A stretch of 64,000 nt of DNA from Denitratisoma sp. DHT3 (GTDB lineage: Bacteria; Pseudomonadota; Gammaproteobacteria; Burkholderiales; Rhodocyclaceae): positions 3,582,047 to 3,646,046 of the forward strand of contig NZ_CP020914.1 of the NCBI RefSeq assembly GCF_007833355.1, written 5' to 3'. Shown here piece after piece: positions 37,450 to 46,719 of this stretch. The position numbers were made by a program, and so were the translations under genes. Every line of letters starts with the position of its first letter. The stretch's first letter is position 1. The notes beneath the pieces are model-generated. The model made no database searches, was not told the origin of the DNA, and worked only from the letters and a program-made list of their open reading frames with translations.

Positions 37450-39879
37450 ATGAATTTCCCGCGCGTGTTCCTGCGCCCCAGCCTTCGTCGCGCTGCTTTC
37501 CTGTCAGCCCTGCTGGCGTCCCTCATGGGTGCGGCTGTATTGCTCTATGCGATCGGGGAATTGGATCGATTGCAGTCGCTTCTGTCCATCGCGCTGATAT
37601 CGGGCCTTCTGCTTTCCATGGCGACGCTCTTCTACAGCCACTTTCGCATCCGCAAGCCGCTGGCTCGCATCAGCCGCATGTGCGACCGGATCGCCGATGG
37701 AGATCTTTCCGTCCGGTTGCGGTTGGATCGTCAAGATGAATTCAGGTGTCTGGGGGAACGCTTCAATCGGATGGTGGATGCCCTTCAAGCACTCAGGGAG
37801 GAGCAGGCGCTTGCCGAACGGGCGGTGCGGGATAGCGAACTGCGCCATCGGACGCTTTGGGAGGTGAGCGCGGATGCGATGGTCATGGTCGACGCACATG
37901 GCGTGATCGGCTATGCGAACCCCGCGGTGGCCGATGTTTTTGGCTTCGAGCCTCATGAGCTTCAAGGCCGGAGTCTCACCGTGCTGCTGCCGGACCATGT
38001 GCATGAACCGCTGCTTCTCGGCTTCTCTCATTACATCAAATCCGGCGGCCAGCACCGGAGCCGGAATGGGATCGAACTGTCCGCGGTACACCAGAGCGGG
38101 CGTCGGATTCCCGTGGAAGTCTTCTTCGCCCATATGAAGCTTTCCGGCGGCGATTTGTTCGTGGGTTCTTTTCGCGACATCTCCCAGCGGGTTGAGGCGC
38201 AGGCCAATCTGCAGATCCAGGATCGGGCCATCGAGTCCGCCGCCGATGGGATCATGATCACCGATGTCCGGGTGGCCGAGCATCCGATCATCTATGCCAA
38301 CCCGGCGCTGGAGCGCATCACCGGGTATTGCTCGGCTGAATTGCTGGGGCGGGGCGGACGAATTTTCCTGGGTGAGGACGTCGACCAGATCGAAGTCAAC
38401 GAACTTCGCCGGATGTTTCTCGAACATCGGGAAGGCGCTACCCAACTGCGCGGGCGCCGCAAGGATGGCGAGTCCTACTGGATCGATCTGTCAGTGGCCC
38501 CGGTTCGCAATGCCAAGAGCGAGATTACCCATTACATCAGCATCATGAGGGATGTCACGGAGCGGAAGCAGCAGGAAAACGCGTTGTTGCGCAGCGCCAA
38601 TTACGATCTGTTGACCGGCTTGCCCAATCGCTCCCTGTTCTACGACCGCCTCAGCCAGATCTTGGCAAGGGGGGAACGCCACCAGCGGGATGCCGCCGTG
38701 ATGTTCATCGACCTGGATCACTTCAAACTGGTCAATGACTCCCTGGGGCATGATCATGGCGACCAGTTGCTGGCGGCGGTCGCCGCCAAGTTGAAGATCT
38801 GTCTGCGCGAGGGCGATACGGTGGCGCGCTGGGGCGGGGATGAGTTCGTGATTCTGTTGGCGGATCTGGGCTCGCGGGACGACATCGCCATTGTTGCCGG
38901 GAGGGTGCAGGAAGGCCTGGGCGAGTCGATCACTCTGGGCGAACAGGAGGTTTATTGCACCGCCAGCATCGGGGTCAGTGTTTTCCCGGACGATGGCAAC
39001 ACGACGGAGGCCCTGCTGAAACACGCGGACCTGGCGATGTACCGGGCCAAGAGCCAGGGACGCAATACCTGGAGTCTTTACGCCGACGATATGCAACAGG
39101 GTGTCGACCGGCGCTTTTCCCTTGAAACCCAGTTGCGCAAGGCGATTGAGAAGGATGAGCTGTTCCTGAACTTCCAGCCCCAGATCGAATTGTCCAGTGG
39201 CCGCGTCATCGGAGTGGAGGCACTGGTACGCTGGCAGCATCCCGAACTGGGCCTGGTTTCCCCGTCGTTCTTCATTCCGGTCGCGGAAGAGTCGGGAATG
39301 ATGGCGGCCATTGGCGAATGGGTGCTTCACGCTGCCTGCGCCGAGGCGAAACGGTGGCAGACGCTGGGTTTGATGAACATTCGCGTAGCGGTGAACATTT
39401 CGCCCTGCCAGTTCGCGCAGAACGATCTTGCCGAGAGGATCGTTTCCGTATTGGACCACCATGGTCTGCAGGCCGGCGACATTGAACTGGAGATCACCGA
39501 AAGCATCGTGATGTGCAACCCCTCGAAAACGGTGGACACGTTGCGGCACCTGAAAGCCCTGGGCATTCACGTCGCCCTGGACGATTTCGGTACAGGCCAT
39601 TCAAGTCTCGCTTATTTCAAGAATTTTCCGCTCAACCGACTGAAGATCGACAAGTCCTTCATCCAGGACGAAACCATCGTGCGCGCCGTGATCCAGATGT
39701 CCATCAGCTACGGGATACAGATCGTGGCCGAGGGCGTGGAAGACGAGGCCACGGCGCAAATGCTGTATCGCCTGGGATGCGATGTCGTGCAGGGGTTCCA
39801 CTATTCGTATCCGCTTTCCGCCGACGAACTCGTCGAGTTCCTGCAGCGGCCGCCGAAGACGGTGGCGGCGCCGCTGTGA
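37450..39879 (+). CDS. HAMP-PAS-PAS-GGDEF-EAL c-di-GMP enzyme, sensor-less paralogue
   Basis: 809 residues from ATG 37450 (GGAG nine bases upstream). Two membrane helices (about 15-36 and 44-64) are joined by a short loop, so no periplasmic sensor domain exists. HAMP about 65-115, PAS about 125-240 and 250-365, GGDEF about 385-545 (VARWGGDEFVILLAD), EAL about 560-800 (GVEALVRW, DDFGTGHSSLAYFK, KIDKSFIQDE). From HAMP to the end it is very similar to the protein at 20152-23073, so it is a paralogue that lacks the PilJ-type domain. Both active sites look intact. Confidence 0.94.
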   Translation: MNFPRVFLRPSLRRAAFLSALLASLMGAAVLLYAIGELDRLQSLLSIALISGLLLSMATLFYSHFRIRKPLARISRMCDRIADGDLSVRLRLDRQDEFRCLGERFNRMVDALQALREEQALAERAVRDSELRHRTLWEVSADAMVMVDAHGVIGYANPAVADVFGFEPHELQGRSLTVLLPDHVHEPLLLGFSHYIKSGGQHRSRNGIELSAVHQSGRRIPVEVFFAHMKLSGGDLFVGSFRDISQRVEAQANLQIQDRAIESAADGIMITDVRVAEHPIIYANPALERITGYCSAELLGRGGRIFLGEDVDQIEVNELRRMFLEHREGATQLRGRRKDGESYWIDLSVAPVRNAKSEITHYISIMRDVTERKQQENALLRSANYDLLTGLPNRSLFYDRLSQILARGERHQRDAAVMFIDLDHFKLVNDSLGHDHGDQLLAAVAAKLKICLREGDTVARWGGDEFVILLADLGSRDDIAIVAGRVQEGLGESITLGEQEVYCTASIGVSVFPDDGNTTEALLKHADLAMYRAKSQGRNTWSLYADDMQQGVDRRFSLETQLRKAIEKDELFLNFQPQIELSSGRVIGVEALVRWQHPELGLVSPSFFIPVAEESGMMAAIGEWVLHAACAEAKRWQTLGLMNIRVAVNISPCQFAQNDLAERIVSVLDHHGLQAGDIELEITESIVMCNPSKTVDTLRHLKALGIHVALDDFGTGHSSLAYFKNFPLNRLKIDKSFIQDETIVRAVIQMSISYGIQIVAEGVEDEATAQMLYRLGCDVVQGFHYSYPLSADELVEFLQRPPKTVAAPL

Positions 39880-39945
39880 CGGCGCCGGCATGACCGACCG
39901 CTTCGCTGGTAATCTGCCGGCCGGAAACAATGTCGATGGATCTGT

Positions 39946-40431
39946 ATGCGAACAATGGAAACGATGGCACATCGGGCGGAATCGGCCCCTGTCTCCACCC
40001 CCGCCGCGGCGGCGGCTCCGGCGCCGCCGGGACTGGTCGGCATCAAGCTGGTGGTCGATGACCTGGAGGCGAGCGCCGCCTTCTACACGGCCGTCTTCGG
40101 CATGATCGAGGTGGAGCGCGTCAAGGTGGATACGGGAATCCGCTATCCGCTCGACGAGATCATTCTTTCTTCCGGCGGCGCCCAGGCCACCGAATTCAGG
40201 CTGATTCTGCTCAAGTATGTGGGCAAGGCGCCGCCCTCCCGGAGCGATCACATCCTGTGCTTCGTCGTGCCCGATCTCGATGCGGTGGTGGAGCATCTCC
40301 CGAAGATGGGAGGCAAGCTGCTGCGGCCGCCGCAAAAAATACGCGAGGAGGGCTCGCGGATGACGATCGCCGCCGACAACGCCGGCAATCTCCTGGAGAT
40401 CGTGCAGGTGGCGGAACGCGCCGTGGACTGA
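39946..40431 (+). CDS. VOC (glyoxalase/bleomycin-resistance) superfamily protein
   Basis: 161 residues from ATG 39946; 39955 and 39964 are alternatives because the first 30 residues are Ala/Pro-rich. The VOC fold is seen in GLVGIKLVVDDLEASAAFYT, the central HILCFVVPDLDAVVEHLPKM and the end AADNAGNLLEIVQVAE. Metal-ligand positions are only partly recognisable. VOC proteins include dioxygenases, isomerases and resistance proteins; no substrate can be named. Confidence 0.82.
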   Translation: MRTMETMAHRAESAPVSTPAAAAAPAPPGLVGIKLVVDDLEASAAFYTAVFGMIEVERVKVDTGIRYPLDEIILSSGGAQATEFRLILLKYVGKAPPSRSDHILCFVVPDLDAVVEHLPKMGGKLLRPPQKIREEGSRMTIAADNAGNLLEIVQVAERAVD

Positions 40432-40483
40432 TCGAACGGGGCGCATCGGGTAAACTGCGCGGCTCGCCCAACGCCCTTGTCCC

Positions 40484-41134
40484 ATGGAACTTCTGCTGCA
40501 ATTCGTCGATATCGTCCTGCACCTGGACAAGCATTTGGAGTTCCTGGTGCAGCAGTACGGCACCTGGATCTACGCGATCCTGTTCGCCATCGTCTTTTCC
40601 GAGACCGGCTTCGTGGTGACGCCCTTCCTGCCCGGCGACTCCCTGCTCTTCGTGGCCGGCGCGGTGGCCGCCGTGGGGGGGATGGATCTCGGGCTCCTGA
40701 TCGTGGCGCTCACCACCGCGGCGGTGCTGGGCAACAGCCTCAATTACGGCATCGGCCGCTATCTCGGGCCGAAAGTGTTCCAGTGGCCGGATTCGCGGTT
40801 TTTCAACCGCGCGGCGCTGGAAAAGACCCACGCCTTCTACGAGCGCCACGGCGGCAAGACCATCGTCCTGTCGCGGTTCCTGCCGCTGTTCCGCACCTTC
40901 GCCCCGTTCGTGGCCGGCATCGGCGCGATGGACTGGAGGCGCTTCACCGCCTTCAACCTGGCCGGCGGCACGCTCTGGGTGGTGTCCCTGACCCTGGCCG
41001 GCTACTGGTTCGGCAACCTGCCGGTGATTCGCAACAACCTGTCCCTGGTGGTGGTGGGCATCGTGATCGTCAGCCTGGTGCCGGCGGCGGTGGGCTGGTG
41101 GAAGCACCGGCAGGAGGCCGCCGTCGAACCATGA
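40484..41134 (+). CDS. DedA family inner-membrane protein
   Basis: 216 residues with five to six hydrophobic segments. DedA signatures: FSETGFVVTPFLPGDSLLFV (about 38-57), NYGIGRYLG and the basic motif LSRFLPLFRTFAPFVAGIG (about 129-147). DedA proteins help recycle the lipid carrier or keep membrane potential. It begins a plus-strand run that continues with purN. Confidence 0.93.
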   Translation: MELLLQFVDIVLHLDKHLEFLVQQYGTWIYAILFAIVFSETGFVVTPFLPGDSLLFVAGAVAAVGGMDLGLLIVALTTAAVLGNSLNYGIGRYLGPKVFQWPDSRFFNRAALEKTHAFYERHGGKTIVLSRFLPLFRTFAPFVAGIGAMDWRRFTAFNLAGGTLWVVSLTLAGYWFGNLPVIRNNLSLVVVGIVIVSLVPAAVGWWKHRQEAAVEP

Positions 41135-41177
41135 GCCCAGCCCGAGACCCCGGGGCGGCCCTTCGTTTTCCGAGACC

Positions 41178-41810
41178 ATGAAAAAATACGTGATCCTGAT
41201 TTCCGGGCGCGGCAGCAATATGCGTTCCCTGCTCGAAGCCGGCCTGCCCGGCGCGTGCGTCGCCGTGATCAGCAATCGTCCGGAGGCCGCCGGCCTGGAC
41301 TATGCCCGCGGCCGGGGGCTGCCCACCCGGGTGGTGGACCATCGCCAGTACGCCTCGCGGGAGGATTTCGATGCCGCGCTGGCCGCCGAGATCGAGCGCC
41401 ATCAGCCGGATCTGGTGCTGCTGGCGGGTTTCATGCGGGTGTTGACGGATGGCTTCGTGCGCCGTTTCGAAGGAAGGCTGCTGAACATCCACCCCTCCCT
41501 GCTGCCGGCCTTTCCCGGTCTGACCACCCACGCCAAGGCCATCGCCGCCGGGGTGCGGCTGCACGGCTGCACGGTGCATTTCGTCACGCCGGCGCTGGAT
41601 TCCGGCCCGATCGTGATCCAGGCCGCCGTGCCCGTGCAGGACGATGACGACGAGGACACCCTGGGCGCGCGGGTGCTGGCGCAGGAGCATCTGGTCTATG
41701 CCCAGGCCGCCCGCTGGTTCCTCGAGGGGCGGCTCGCCATCCGGGGCAACCGGGTGCTGTTGGCGGGGGCGCGGCCGGAGGAGGCCGCGTTGCGCGCTCC
41801 CCTGGGATGA
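41178..41810 (+). CDS. purN: Phosphoribosylglycinamide formyltransferase
   Basis: 210 residues. N-terminal ISGRGSNMRSLLEA (substrate loop), VISNRPEAAGL, LAGFMRVLTD, the catalytic NIHPSLLPAFPGLTTHAKAI (Asn, His) and the Asp of VTPALDSGPIVIQAAVPV. It uses 10-formyl-THF in purine synthesis. Its stop overlaps the DUF3108 gene by four bases. Confidence 0.96.
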   Translation: MKKYVILISGRGSNMRSLLEAGLPGACVAVISNRPEAAGLDYARGRGLPTRVVDHRQYASREDFDAALAAEIERHQPDLVLLAGFMRVLTDGFVRRFEGRLLNIHPSLLPAFPGLTTHAKAIAAGVRLHGCTVHFVTPALDSGPIVIQAAVPVQDDDDEDTLGARVLAQEHLVYAQAARWFLEGRLAIRGNRVLLAGARPEEAALRAPLG

Positions 41811-42805
41811 GACCGATGGCCCGCCGGGGATTTCTGATCGCCCTGGCGCTTTCCATCGCCTTGCATCTTTCCGTGGTCGGCGGCCCGGGCTGGCACGTGG
41901 CCCTGCTGGACGACCTGCTCCATCCCCCGCCGCCGCTCGAAGCCCGTCTGCTGGCGCCGCCCAAGTTGCCCGCGCCGCCGCTCAAACCATCCGTGCCACC
42001 CGCTCCGCCGCGACCCGCCGGGCAGGATCCGGGCCATGGCGTCGCTTCCTGGTCGGCCGCCACGGCGCCGCCGGCACCGCAGGCCGTGCCGACCGAGGAG
42101 TTGCTGCCGGCGGCGCCCCTGGCGGAAGTGATGGCGGCGGTGATCGGCGCGGTGCCGCAGATCGCACCGCCGCTGCCGCGCCGCGGCCGCCTGCGCTTCG
42201 CCCTGGTGAAGGGGGAGGGCGGTTTCGTGGTGGGACAGGCGATTCATGAATGGCATCATGACGGCCAGGTCTACACGATCCGCGCCACGACCGAGACCAC
42301 CGGGCTGGCCGCGCTGTTTCGTCCGGCGAAGGTGGTGCAGACCAGCAGCGGCGGCTTTTTCCAGGGAGAATTGCGGCCGGCCCGCTTCGAGATGGACCGG
42401 GGCGACAACGATGTGGTTGCGGCCGACTTCGACTGGTCGGCGATGCGGGTGACGTTGAGCAGCGGGCAGGTCGTGGCGTTCAGCGAGGGGGCCGAGGACA
42501 TGCTGTCGATGTTTTACCAATTGATGCAGGCCGCGCAGCGCGGCGAGGGTTTCCAGATGGCGGTGGCCACGGGCCGCAAGGTGGAACGCTACGCCTTCGA
42601 GTGGCTGGGCCAGGAAACCCTGCTCCTGAAGGCGGGCCGCTTCACCACCTGGCATGTGCGGGTGCGCTCCGCCAGTGGCGGCGGCGACACCACCGAGGTC
42701 TGGCTGGGCAAGGAGGCGGCCGGCTTGCCGGTGAAAATCCGCCATCTGGATCGCAAGGGCGAGTTGTTCGACCAGCTCGCCGAAGAAATGGACTACGAAA
42801 AATGA
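41807..42805 (+). CDS. DUF3108 family protein
   Basis: 332 residues. One N-terminal membrane helix (about 8-25), a Pro-rich linker (about 38-100) and a DUF3108 domain (about 125-325) with GRLRFALVKGEGGFVVGQAI, YTIRATTETTGLAALFRPAK and TTEVWLGKEAAGLPVKIRHL. The topology resembles TonB-like anchored periplasmic proteins. DUF3108 proteins are found next to purN in many proteobacteria; the function is not known. Its start and stop both overlap the neighbouring genes. Confidence 0.85.
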   Translation: MRPMARRGFLIALALSIALHLSVVGGPGWHVALLDDLLHPPPPLEARLLAPPKLPAPPLKPSVPPAPPRPAGQDPGHGVASWSAATAPPAPQAVPTEELLPAAPLAEVMAAVIGAVPQIAPPLPRRGRLRFALVKGEGGFVVGQAIHEWHHDGQVYTIRATTETTGLAALFRPAKVVQTSSGGFFQGELRPARFEMDRGDNDVVAADFDWSAMRVTLSSGQVVAFSEGAEDMLSMFYQLMQAAQRGEGFQMAVATGRKVERYAFEWLGQETLLLKAGRFTTWHVRVRSASGGGDTTEVWLGKEAAGLPVKIRHLDRKGELFDQLAEEMDYEK

Positions 42806-44085
42806 CGACGATGAAAATCACTTCCCGCCTGCTGGATCATGCCGGCGACGCACTCACCGCCATGCTGCGCTTCGAGCAGCCGGCCGACGCGGTACTGTCC
42901 CGGATCTTCCGCGACCACCGCGATCTGGGCCACCGCGAGCGGGGCTTCGTGGCCGACCTCACCTACGGCGTGTTGCGCCGCCGGCGCTGGCTGGAAAAGC
43001 TCTGCGGCGAGCGAGTGACGCCGCGCCGCCTGTTGCTGGCGGCCCTGGTGCGCCTGATGGGGTTCAGCCAGCGCCAGCTGGCCGAGGCGCTGACGGCCCG
43101 GGAACTGGAATGGGTGGCCGAGCTGAAGGCACAGGCCAAATCCGGGGTGGCGCCGGAATTGAGTCTGGCGGAAGCGGCCGACTTCCCCGGCTGGCTGACG
43201 GACAAGCTGCTCGCCGCCGGGCGTTCGGCGGAAGAGGTGCTGCAACTGGCCAACAGCCTCAACCAGGCGGCGCCGCTGGATCTGCGGGTGAATCCCCTGA
43301 AGACCACGCGCGAGGCGGTGCTGGAGCGCTTCAAGGCGGACGGCATCGAGGCCGGCGCCTGTCCTTACGCGCCGCTCGGGCTGCGCCTGGTCCACAAGCC
43401 GGCGCTGGCCAAGCATCCGCTGTTCCTCGACGGCAGCATCGAGGTGCAGGACGAGGGCAGCCAGTTGCTGGGCCATCTGGTGGCGCCCAGGCGCGGCGAG
43501 ATGGTGGTCGATTTCTGCGCCGGCGCCGGCGGCAAGACCCTCCTGCTGGGCGCGCTGATGCGCTCCACCGGCCGGCTCTACGCCTTCGACGTCTCGGAAA
43601 AGCGCCTGTCCAAGCTCAAGCCGCGCGTGGCGCGCTCCGGCCTGTCCAACGTCCATACTGCGGCGATCGCCAGCGAGCAGGACCAGCGCATCAAGCGCCT
43701 GGCCGGCAAGATCGACCGGGTGCTGGTGGATGCGCCCTGCTCGGGCCTGGGCACCCTGCGCCGCAATCCGGACCTGAAATGGCGCCAGACGCCGGACTCG
43801 GTGGCCGAGCTGACCGCCAAGCAGGCCGCCATCCTGGCGGCCGCGGCCCGTCTGGTGAAGGTCGGCGGCCGCCTGGTGTATGCCACCTGCAGTCTGCTGG
43901 AGGAGGAGAACGAGGCGGTGGTCGCCGGTTTCCTCGCCGCCCATCCGGAATTCGCGCGCCGTTCCTGCGGCGAGATCCTGGCCGCCCAGGGCATCGCCCT
44001 GGAGATGGGGGAGTCGCTGCGGCTGCTGCCCGACCGCCATGGCACCGACGGTTTCTACGCCGCGGTGCTGGAACGCCAGTCTTGA
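42802..44085 (+). CDS. RsmB-type RNA (cytosine-5) methyltransferase
   Basis: 427 residues from ATG 42802, which overlaps the DUF3108 stop. An N-terminal NusB-like helical part (about 8-135) is followed by a Rossmann methyltransferase: VDFCAGAGGKTLLLGALM (SAM motif I), YAFDVSEKRLSKLKPRV, VLVDAPCSGLGTLRRNPDLK (motif IV Cys) and LVYATCSLLEEENEAVV (catalytic Cys of motif VI). The target may be 16S rRNA C967 or another site. The stop overlaps the PLD gene. Confidence 0.93.
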   Translation: MTTMKITSRLLDHAGDALTAMLRFEQPADAVLSRIFRDHRDLGHRERGFVADLTYGVLRRRRWLEKLCGERVTPRRLLLAALVRLMGFSQRQLAEALTARELEWVAELKAQAKSGVAPELSLAEAADFPGWLTDKLLAAGRSAEEVLQLANSLNQAAPLDLRVNPLKTTREAVLERFKADGIEAGACPYAPLGLRLVHKPALAKHPLFLDGSIEVQDEGSQLLGHLVAPRRGEMVVDFCAGAGGKTLLLGALMRSTGRLYAFDVSEKRLSKLKPRVARSGLSNVHTAAIASEQDQRIKRLAGKIDRVLVDAPCSGLGTLRRNPDLKWRQTPDSVAELTAKQAAILAAAARLVKVGGRLVYATCSLLEEENEAVVAGFLAAHPEFARRSCGEILAAQGIALEMGESLRLLPDRHGTDGFYAAVLERQS

Positions 44086-44798
44086 AGCCGCGCCGCGCTT
44101 CGGTGGCATGGGTGGCATGCGTGGCTCGGGTTGCGCTGGCCGCCCTGGCCGGCGTCCTGCTGGCGACGGGGGCGGCCCGCGCGGCCGCTCCGCTGCCGGC
44201 GCGCGGCACCGTGGAGGCGCTGTTCACGCCCTGGGACGACGCCGAGGGCGCGATCCTGCGCGCGCTCGGCCGGGCGCGCCAGGCGGTCCATGTCCAGGCC
44301 TATCTGTTGACCAGCCGCACCCTGGCGCGCGCCCTGGTGGAGGCGCACCAGCGCGGCGTGCGGGTGGAAGTCCTGGCCGACGCGGCGATGGCGGAGAAAG
44401 GCGGGAATTCCCAGTTGCCGCTGCTGGCGGCGGCGGGCATTCCGCTGCGCCTGGAGCGGCGCTACAGCGCCGCCCACAACAAGATTCTGTTGATCGACCC
44501 GGAAGGGGAACACCCGGTGGTGATCACCGGCAGCTACAACTACACTTGGTCGGCCCAGGCCCGCAATGCCGAGAACCTGCTGCTGCTGCGCGACCATCCG
44601 GCGCTGGCGCGGGCCTACCTGGCCAACTGGCAGCGCCACCGCGACGAGGCGGAACCCTATGCGCAGGCGGAGCAGGGGGCGGGCCGGTCGCAGGCCGGCG
44701 CGGCGGCATGGGCGGGCGCGCCCTGCGCCCATCTGCCCCGGGAGGACGCCCGCTTGCTGGCGACGCTGGGAGAATGCGGGAGCCGGGGGGGCCGGTGA
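44082..44798 (+). CDS. Secreted phospholipase D-type nuclease, single HKD motif
   Basis: 238 residues if the TTG at 44082 (overlapping the upstream TGA) is used; GTG 44102 is an alternative. A signal peptide is likely (residues about 1-34, hydrophobic VALAALAGVLLATGAARA). The PLDc_2 core contains the catalytic HNKILLIDPEGEHPVVITGS (HxKxxxxD). A single HKD motif fits Nuc-type periplasmic endonucleases acting as dimers. The C-terminal about 40 residues are Ala-rich. The non-ATG start is inferred from the overlap pattern. Confidence 0.82.
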   Translation: MKPRRASVAWVACVARVALAALAGVLLATGAARAAAPLPARGTVEALFTPWDDAEGAILRALGRARQAVHVQAYLLTSRTLARALVEAHQRGVRVEVLADAAMAEKGGNSQLPLLAAAGIPLRLERRYSAAHNKILLIDPEGEHPVVITGSYNYTWSAQARNAENLLLLRDHPALARAYLANWQRHRDEAEPYAQAEQGAGRSQAGAAAWAGAPCAHLPREDARLLATLGECGSRGGR

Positions 44799-44837
44799 AA
44801 CGGTGCGCGGGAGGTTTTGAAAGATGAGGGACGAGCC

Positions 44838-46094
44838 ATGAGCGGTGAATGGGACAGTCTGGCGACGGGACTCTGGCGGGATCTGGAACGGCCCGACGTC
44901 TGGTGGCAGGTGGGTATGCTGGCGTTTTGTCTGCTGCTGGCCGCGCTGCTCGACCGGACCCTGCGCGCGCGCCCGGCCGCAGGCATGCACCACAGCGTGG
45001 GCAAGGGCGGGGTGAGGCGCCTGATCTTCCCGATGACGGCGCTGGTGCTGGTGCTGATCGGGCGCGCCCTGCTGCGCGGCCACTTCCCGGTAACGCTGCT
45101 GTCGGTGGCGGTGCCCCTGCTGCTTTCCCTGGCGGCGATCCGCATCGTGTTCTATGTGCTGCGCATCAGTTTCAGCGCCGCCCGCTGGCTGGGTGCTTTC
45201 GAGCGCATGTTCGCCTTCTGCGCCTGGTCGCTGGTGGCGCTCCATGTCCTGGGGCTGCTGCCGCAGTTGGTGGGGCTGCTGGAGGAGATCAGCTTCCCCG
45301 TCGGGCGGCAGCAGCTCAACCTCTGGCTGGTGGCGCAGGGGGTCGTCACGGTGGTCGTGGCCCTGCTGGCGGCGCTCTGGCTGGGCAGTCTGGTGGAAGG
45401 TCGCCTGGGGCGGGTGGAGGGGCTGGACCGGAATCTGCGCGAGGTGCTGTCCCGTCTCGCCCGCGCCCTGCTGCTGCTGCTGGCGGTGCTGATCAGCCTG
45501 CCCCTGGTGGGGATCGACCTGACCACCCTCTCGGTATTCGGCGGCGCCTTGGGCGTGGGGCTGGGTTTCGGCCTGCAGAAGATCGCGGCCAGCTATGTGT
45601 CGGGTTTCATCATCCTGCTGGACCGCTCGATCCGCATCGGCAACGTGATCTCGGTGGGCTCGGACCGCGGCCAGGTGACGCGGATCACCACCCGCTATAC
45701 GGTGCTGAAGGGCTTGGGCGGCGTGGAGGCCATCGTGCCCAACGAACTGCTGGTCAGTTCCGTGGTCGGCAACGAATCCTATACCGATCGCCAGGTACGG
45801 GTCGGTCTGCCGGTCCAGGTGTCCTACGGCACCAACCTGGAACAGGCGCTGGCGATCCTGGAGGGGATCGCCCGGGCCCAGCCCCGGGTGCTGGCGGACC
45901 CCGCGCCGCAGGCGGTGGTGCTGGCTTTCGCCGATTCCGGCATCAGTCTGGAGCTGGGCTTCTGGATCCGCGATCCGGAGGCCGGGACCGGCGGCTTGCG
46001 CTCCGCCATCAACCTGTCGATCTGGCGCGCTTTCAAGGAGGTCGGCATCGCGTTCCCCTTCCCGCAGCGGGAGGTGCGTCTGCTCCAGGGGTGA
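44838..46094 (+). CDS. MscS-family mechanosensitive channel
   Basis: 418 residues from ATG 44838. Several N-terminal helices (about 20-190) precede the MscS pore region GALGVGLGFGLQKIAASYVSG (TM3, about 236-256), the beta domain (IRIGNVISVGSDRGQVTRIT and IVPNELLVSSVVGNESYTD) and a short alpha/beta C-terminus. It opens under membrane tension to release solutes. It is the last plus-strand gene before the terminator at 46149. Confidence 0.93.
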   Translation: MSGEWDSLATGLWRDLERPDVWWQVGMLAFCLLLAALLDRTLRARPAAGMHHSVGKGGVRRLIFPMTALVLVLIGRALLRGHFPVTLLSVAVPLLLSLAAIRIVFYVLRISFSAARWLGAFERMFAFCAWSLVALHVLGLLPQLVGLLEEISFPVGRQQLNLWLVAQGVVTVVVALLAALWLGSLVEGRLGRVEGLDRNLREVLSRLARALLLLLAVLISLPLVGIDLTTLSVFGGALGVGLGFGLQKIAASYVSGFIILLDRSIRIGNVISVGSDRGQVTRITTRYTVLKGLGGVEAIVPNELLVSSVVGNESYTDRQVRVGLPVQVSYGTNLEQALAILEGIARAQPRVLADPAPQAVVLAFADSGISLELGFWIRDPEAGTGGLRSAINLSIWRAFKEVGIAFPFPQREVRLLQG

Positions 46095-46148
46095 GCGCGG
46101 CGGACGCGGCCTGGGTTGTGAGCGGCGTACGTGAGCGACGTAAACGCC

Positions 46149-46172
46149 AAAAGCCCGCCGGAGCGGGCTTTT
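46149..46172. terminator. Bidirectional intrinsic terminator
   Basis: AAAAGCCCGC and GCGGGCTTTT form a 10-bp stem with a 4-base loop; each strand ends in a T-run. It lies between the convergent mscS-like gene and the rpmB-rpmG operon and can end both. Confidence 0.9.
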
Positions 46173-46211
46173 GATCGATAGGTGCGACCGGAGATCGGCC
46201 GGACTTGCCTA

Positions 46212-46379
46212 TTACTTGAGCTTGATTTCCTTGTACAGCACGTGCTTGCGCGCCTTGGGATCGAACTTCATGAATTCGAGCTTCTCGGGCGTGGTCTTCT
46301 TGTTCTTGTTGGTGGTGTAGAAGTGGCCGGTTCCAGCGGTGGACTCCAGCTTGATCTTTTCGCGGCCGCCTTTAGCCAT
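46212..46379 (-). CDS. rpmG: 50S ribosomal protein L33
   Basis: The minus strand from ATG 46379 encodes 55 residues: start [20 protein letters not shown], then [20 protein letters not shown] and end [11 protein letters not shown]. This is the Cys-less form of L33. It follows rpmB by 17 bases, as in most proteobacteria. Confidence 0.96.
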   Translation of the reverse strand: MAKGGREKIKLESTAGTGHFYTTNKNKKTTPEKLEFMKFDPKARKHVLYKEIKLK

Positions 46380-46396
46380 GATGATTCTCCGTCAGG

Positions 46397-46633
46397 TTAT
46401 ACCGCTTCGCCGCGTTCACGCAGCTCGGCGAGGACAGTTTCGATGCCCTTCTTGTCGATCGTGCGCAGGCCGGCATTGGACACGCGCAGGCGCACGAAAC
46501 GGTTTTCGGATTCGATCCAGAAACGGCGGCTCTGCAGGTTGGGCAGGAAGCGGCGCTTGGTCTTGTTGTTGGCGTGGGACACGTTGTTCCCCACCATCGG
46601 GGCCTTACCCGTCACTTGGCAAACGCGGGACAT
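46397..46633 (-). CDS. rpmB: 50S ribosomal protein L28
   Basis: 78 residues: [20 protein letters not shown] at the N-terminus, then [19 protein letters not shown] and [18 protein letters not shown], all characteristic of L28. A sigma-70-like promoter lies at 46674-46701. It forms the rpmB-rpmG operon. Confidence 0.97.
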   Translation of the reverse strand: MSRVCQVTGKAPMVGNNVSHANNKTKRRFLPNLQSRRFWIESENRFVRLRVSNAGLRTIDKKGIETVLAELRERGEAV

Positions 46634-46673
46634 TTGGTTGCTCCAGTCAGTCGATTACAGCAAAGCGCGGCAT

Positions 46674-46701
46674 TCTATACGAGAGTCCGCGACTTATTCA
46701 A
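46674..46701 (-). promoter_or_regulatory. Putative sigma-70 promoter of rpmB-rpmG
   Basis: On the minus strand, TTGAAT (46696-46701) and TATAGA (46674-46679) are separated by 16 bases, about 40 bases upstream of the rpmB ATG. The match to consensus is good for a high-GC genome. Confidence 0.6.
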
Positions 46702-46719
46702 GTCTTTTGTCAGAGCGCG